A stretch of 7,607 nucleotides of DNA from Eubacterium sp. (GTDB lineage: Bacteria > Bacillota_A > Clostridia > Peptostreptococcales > Anaerovoracaceae), in assembly GCA_021769545.1 (NCBI GenBank), contig JAETSS010000088.1:1-7607 (forward strand), in the 5' to 3' direction. The notes beneath the pieces were generated by a model. The model was not told the DNA's origin. It worked only from the letters and a program-made list of their open reading frames with translations, and ran no database searches. Every line of letters begins with the position of its first letter. Position 1 is the first letter of the stretch. The translations under genes were made by a program, and so were the position numbers. This document shows positions 5,447 to 7,607 of the stretch, in pieces.

Positions 5447-6178
5447 ATGAAAAGCAAAAAAGTTTACATTGCGGTGGCATGCATGCTTTTATGGGCAGTG
5501 TTATGTGTTCCGGATTACAGAGATGTCGCGCTGTATGTATTTAACAGGACATCGGATCACGTTGTCGTTATAGACCCCGGTCACGGAGGCATCGACGGAG
5601 GTGCCGAGAGCAGCGACGGGACATGTGAGAAGGATATAAATCTTGCCATTGCCATGGATCTTAAAAAATTGCTTGAGGCAGAAAACATCAAGGTTATCAT
5701 GACCAGAAAAACTGATGCCGGTCTGTATGACGGATCACAGGACAGCGCTATAAGGACTTTGAAGACTCAGGACATGAATGAGAGGAAGCGCATCATCGAT
5801 GATTCGGGGGCAGATCTGACAGTCAGCATACATCTTAACAGTTTTACACAGGACAGCTCCGTCAAGGGAGCGCAGGTCTTCTTTCCATCTGACGGAAGCC
5901 GGGAGATCGTTGGAGAAAGTGAGCTTGCAGCCAAATCGATCCAGCAGTCTCTGAATGACGGTATCAATAAGGCTAAGAAGCGTACGGAGCTTGGGAAAAA
6001 CGACGTTTTTCTACTGAGGAACGTAACGGCGCCTATAGTAATAGTAGAGTGCGGATTCCTTTCGAATCCCGATGACGCCGCCCATTTAAAAAATCCGGAC
6101 TATCAAGGTAAAATCTCTGAAATATTGAAGGACGGCATATGTAAGTATTTGGCAGAAAAAACAGCAGCTGATCGGTAA
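5447..6178 (+). CDS. cwlD: N-acetylmuramoyl-L-alanine amidase, CwlD-like (Amidase_3)
   Basis: This 243-residue protein has an N-terminal hydrophobic segment (about 6-22, VYIAVACMLLWAVLCV) acting as a signal or anchor, followed by one Amidase_3 domain. The zinc ligands and catalytic residues are in place: His46 in VIDPGHGGIDGG, Glu61 in the EKDINLAIA block, His129 in SIHLNSF and Glu201 in VECGFLSNPDDAAHL. These enzymes cleave the amide bond between N-acetylmuramic acid and L-alanine. The length and overall pattern, including MTRKTD and VFLLRNVTAPIVIVECGFLSNP, closely match B. subtilis CwlD, which helps make the muramic-delta-lactam of the spore cortex needed for germination. The CwlD call suggests a spore-forming lineage, but non-sporulating relatives keep similar amidases, so the symbol is a family-level assignment. 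No wall-binding repeats are present. The start is set by GAGGTGG at 5434-5440. The gene is monocistronic, with no obvious terminator after it. Confidence 0.88.
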   Translation: MKSKKVYIAVACMLLWAVLCVPDYRDVALYVFNRTSDHVVVIDPGHGGIDGGAESSDGTCEKDINLAIAMDLKKLLEAENIKVIMTRKTDAGLYDGSQDSAIRTLKTQDMNERKRIIDDSGADLTVSIHLNSFTQDSSVKGAQVFFPSDGSREIVGESELAAKSIQQSLNDGINKAKKRTELGKNDVFLLRNVTAPIVIVECGFLSNPDDAAHLKNPDYQGKISEILKDGICKYLAEKTAADR

Positions 6179-6229
6179 AAGCATTGGAATTACAGCATAT
6201 TCGGGCACTGTGAAATAAAAACGAACAGA

Positions 6230-6385
6230 CCTGTGGATAACTTGGTGCTAAAAAAAGGACTTGACAGCTACAAACGTTGAAAAATACAGAAATTCAAAAA
6301 AATAATTATCCACAGGCACCCTTGGATAAAATTGTATACAATCGCAAAAAATGTGTGGATAACTTCTGAAAGGCTGATAACTTTA
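6230..6385. promoter_or_regulatory. Cluster of DnaA boxes in the amidase-AraC intergenic region
   Basis: Three perfect DnaA boxes (TTATCCACA or its complement) lie within 131 nt: TGTGGATAA at 6232-6240, TTATCCACA at 6306-6314 and TGTGGATAA at 6354-6362. The first two are part of an 11-bp inverted repeat (CCTGTGGATAA/TTATCCACAGG). The first and third share TGTGGATAACTT, and a degenerate copy, CTGATAACTT, is at 6374-6383. CTTGGATAA at 6321-6329 is a 7-of-9 match. The surrounding 6179-6467 region has no gene that I can see and is AT-rich. It also contains TTGACA at 6261-6266 without a good -10. The cluster could bind DnaA as a regulatory or titration site. No dnaA or dnaN lies in the window. Confidence 0.7.
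6331..6342. promoter_or_regulatory. 12-bp perfect palindrome ATTGTATACAAT, candidate operator
   Basis: ATTGTATACAAT is a perfect inverted repeat between the second and third DnaA boxes. Its core TTGTATACAA resembles operators of several GntR-family repressors. No GntR-type gene is present in the window, so the binding protein is unknown and the call is tentative. Confidence 0.35.
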
Positions 6386-6467
6386 GGCTTATTCGGCTGT
6401 TGAAAGTTGTCGAGGGTGAAACGAACAAAGGTTAACATAAAATTTAAGTAAAGGAACAAATAAAAAA

Positions 6468-7607
6468 ATGTTAAAAGAAAAAATTATTTACAAAGATGAA
6501 CTGCCGATCAATGTAACTACTGCCAATATCATTGAGTATCCCATACACTTTCATGACGATATGGAAGTTGTGTATGTGCTGGAGGGGAGTGTGATCCTGA
6601 GAAACGGATATTATACGTACACCCTTAAACAGGGGGATATCTTCATTCTCAACGACAGGGAAATGCACAGCTTCGAAAATACCGGAGAGCCCAACATGGT
6701 AATGATGCTGCAAATGGATCTGACCTATTTCTCAAGATACTATGACAGCCTTAAAAATAATTTTTTCGTGACCGATATAGAAGATGACAGTGATGAGAGT
6801 CTGGAGGTTTTGAGGAATCTTCTGGCCAGAATAATGATGGAAGTAATACAGAAGGGCTATGGATACGAGCATAAGGTCATAGAAAGCACGCACAACCTGA
6901 TCGCCTGCCTTTTGTCGGACTTTCAGTACTTCGTTATGGAAAATGGCAAGTTTAAAAACGAGCTGAAAAATAAAGGCAACAAGATACTGGCGGGAAGATT
7001 GAACAGGATCACCGACTATATGTACGACAATTATACGCGAAAGCTCACGCTGAGCGAGATCGCGGACAGAGAGCATCTGAGCATATATTACCTTTCCCAT
7101 ATCATAAAAGAAGCGACAGGCCTCAGCTTCCAGGATCTGCTCAGCTATATAAGAGTGGAGGAATCGGAGAGGCTTCTGCTGGGGACCAACAAGAAGATAG
7201 GCGCCATTGCAGAGGAAACGGGATTTTCCGCAGTCAGGTACTACATCAAGCATTTTGAGCATTGGTTCGGCATGCACCCTCTCGAATACCGCAAAAAATA
7301 TATAGGTAAGATAATAAGCCGTGAAATAGAAGCGAAATATCAGCTGGCAACTCCCACACAGATCGAGGAGGCCATCAGAAAACAGGTAAAGGGAGTATAT
7401 GCCGACTATGTGGACAAGCTCAAGACAAAACCCGTTATCGTGGATATAGATATTTACGACGATTACGCAGCGCTGCAGAGCACCCCGCCCGTTATGACCG
7501 AGATAATGGAGCGCGATGTGAACCACGTTCTGGCGGAGCCATACAGAAGGCTGATGGAAATGAACGAAAGCGTGATCTCCTCGGGAGAAAACTATATCGT
7601 TTCAACA
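6468..7607 (+). CDS. AraC-family transcriptional regulator with N-terminal cupin domain (3' end outside window)
   Basis: The frame is open from ATG 6468 to the window edge (380 codons) with no stop. Residues about 20-85 form an AraC-type cupin, with IHFHDDMEVVYVLEGSVILRNG (His27, His29, Glu33), QGDIFILND and the late His67 in EMHSFEN. The DNA-binding domain is at about 178-277. Its first helix-turn-helix is around LTLSEIADREHLSIYYLSHIIKEATG, and the second is around KIGAIAEETGFSAVRYYIKHFEHWFGMHPLEYRKKY. The cupin usually senses a sugar or other small effector, and the HTH pair binds promoter DNA. The protein does not stop at the usual point. At least 103 more residues follow, so it is larger than a standard 280-300-residue AraC regulator. 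Some clostridial relatives are fused to a glycoside hydrolase, but nothing here proves that. The ribosome-binding site AAGGAA at 6451-6456 is 11 nt before the ATG, slightly far. The DnaA-box region lies directly upstream. Confidence 0.9.
   Translation, partial: MLKEKIIYKDELPINVTTANIIEYPIHFHDDMEVVYVLEGSVILRNGYYTYTLKQGDIFILNDREMHSFENTGEPNMVMMLQMDLTYFSRYYDSLKNNFFVTDIEDDSDESLEVLRNLLARIMMEVIQKGYGYEHKVIESTHNLIACLLSDFQYFVMENGKFKNELKNKGNKILAGRLNRITDYMYDNYTRKLTLSEIADREHLSIYYLSHIIKEATGLSFQDLLSYIRVEESERLLLGTNKKIGAIAEETGFSAVRYYIKHFEHWFGMHPLEYRKKYIGKIISREIEAKYQLATPTQIEEAIRKQVKGVYADYVDKLKTKPVIVDIDIYDDYAALQSTPPVMTEIMERDVNHVLAEPYRRLMEMNESVISSGENYIVST

Noticed and set aside
6179..6467. Chromosomal replication origin
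   Set aside because: DnaA boxes are present, but there is no dnaA or dnaN nearby, no clear unwinding element or DnaA-trio, and no change in gene direction. It is kept as a DnaA-box cluster only.
6471..7526. Two minus-strand open frames (6471-6713 and 6732-7526)
   Set aside because: They lie opposite the AraC coding frame, have no ribosome-binding site or recognisable domain, and are cysteine/histidine-rich shadow translations. The + strand frame has clear cupin and HTH motifs.

Overview
The window looks like chromosomal DNA from a low-to-mid-GC anaerobic Firmicute of class Clostridia. The reasons are a CwlD-type amidase, which is typical of endospore-forming lineages, a G5/3D wall protein, a PepV-like M20 dipeptidase, strong purine-rich Shine-Dalgarno sites, and heavy use of ATA, AGA and AGG codons. 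A Clostridiales family XIII-type relative is plausible, but I cannot fix the genus from sequence alone. There are no tRNA or rRNA genes, CRISPR arrays or transposase genes.

Layout, left to right. (1) The 3' end of a type 1 periplasmic-binding protein, probably a branched-chain amino-acid ABC transporter binding lipoprotein (1-347). (2) A two-gene unit: a 74-residue NifU C-terminal-domain protein (418-642), followed 3 nt later by a PepV/Sapep-type M20 dipeptidase (646-1902). The dipeptidase is broken by an in-frame TGA at 1615-1617, and about 60 residues are missing at exactly that point. (3) A dense regulatory stretch (1903-2176): a terminator-like stem-loop whose loop carries the -35 of a near-consensus promoter, then a highly foldable leader with a 27-nt direct repeat. 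(4) A 547-residue membrane-anchored G5/3D cell-wall protein with an unusually long acidic cytoplasmic N-terminus (2177-3820). (5) A 97-nt nested palindrome between convergent genes (3899-3995). (6) On the minus strand, an AlaX-type alanyl-tRNA editing hydrolase (4024-5256). (7) A divergent promoter region, then a CwlD-like N-acetylmuramoyl-L-alanine amidase (5447-6178) whose ribosome-binding site lies in a hairpin arm. (8) A 289-bp intergenic region with three perfect DnaA boxes and a 12-bp palindrome (6179-6467). (9) An AraC-family regulator that starts at 6468 and runs off the right edge. The only stop-bounded frames in that last stretch are antisense shadows.

Functional themes are envelope maintenance (G5/3D protein and CwlD amidase), protein quality and metabolism (AlaX editing, Fe-S scaffold, dipeptidase), and regulation. 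The most interesting non-coding signal is the 1913-2150 region. Two stem-loops there are each followed by nearly the same sequence. The second repeat copy can pair with either of two partners, as expected for a cis-acting RNA switch ahead of the wall-protein gene. The DnaA-box cluster far from any visible dnaA is the second. Neither has been tested here beyond reading the sequence.
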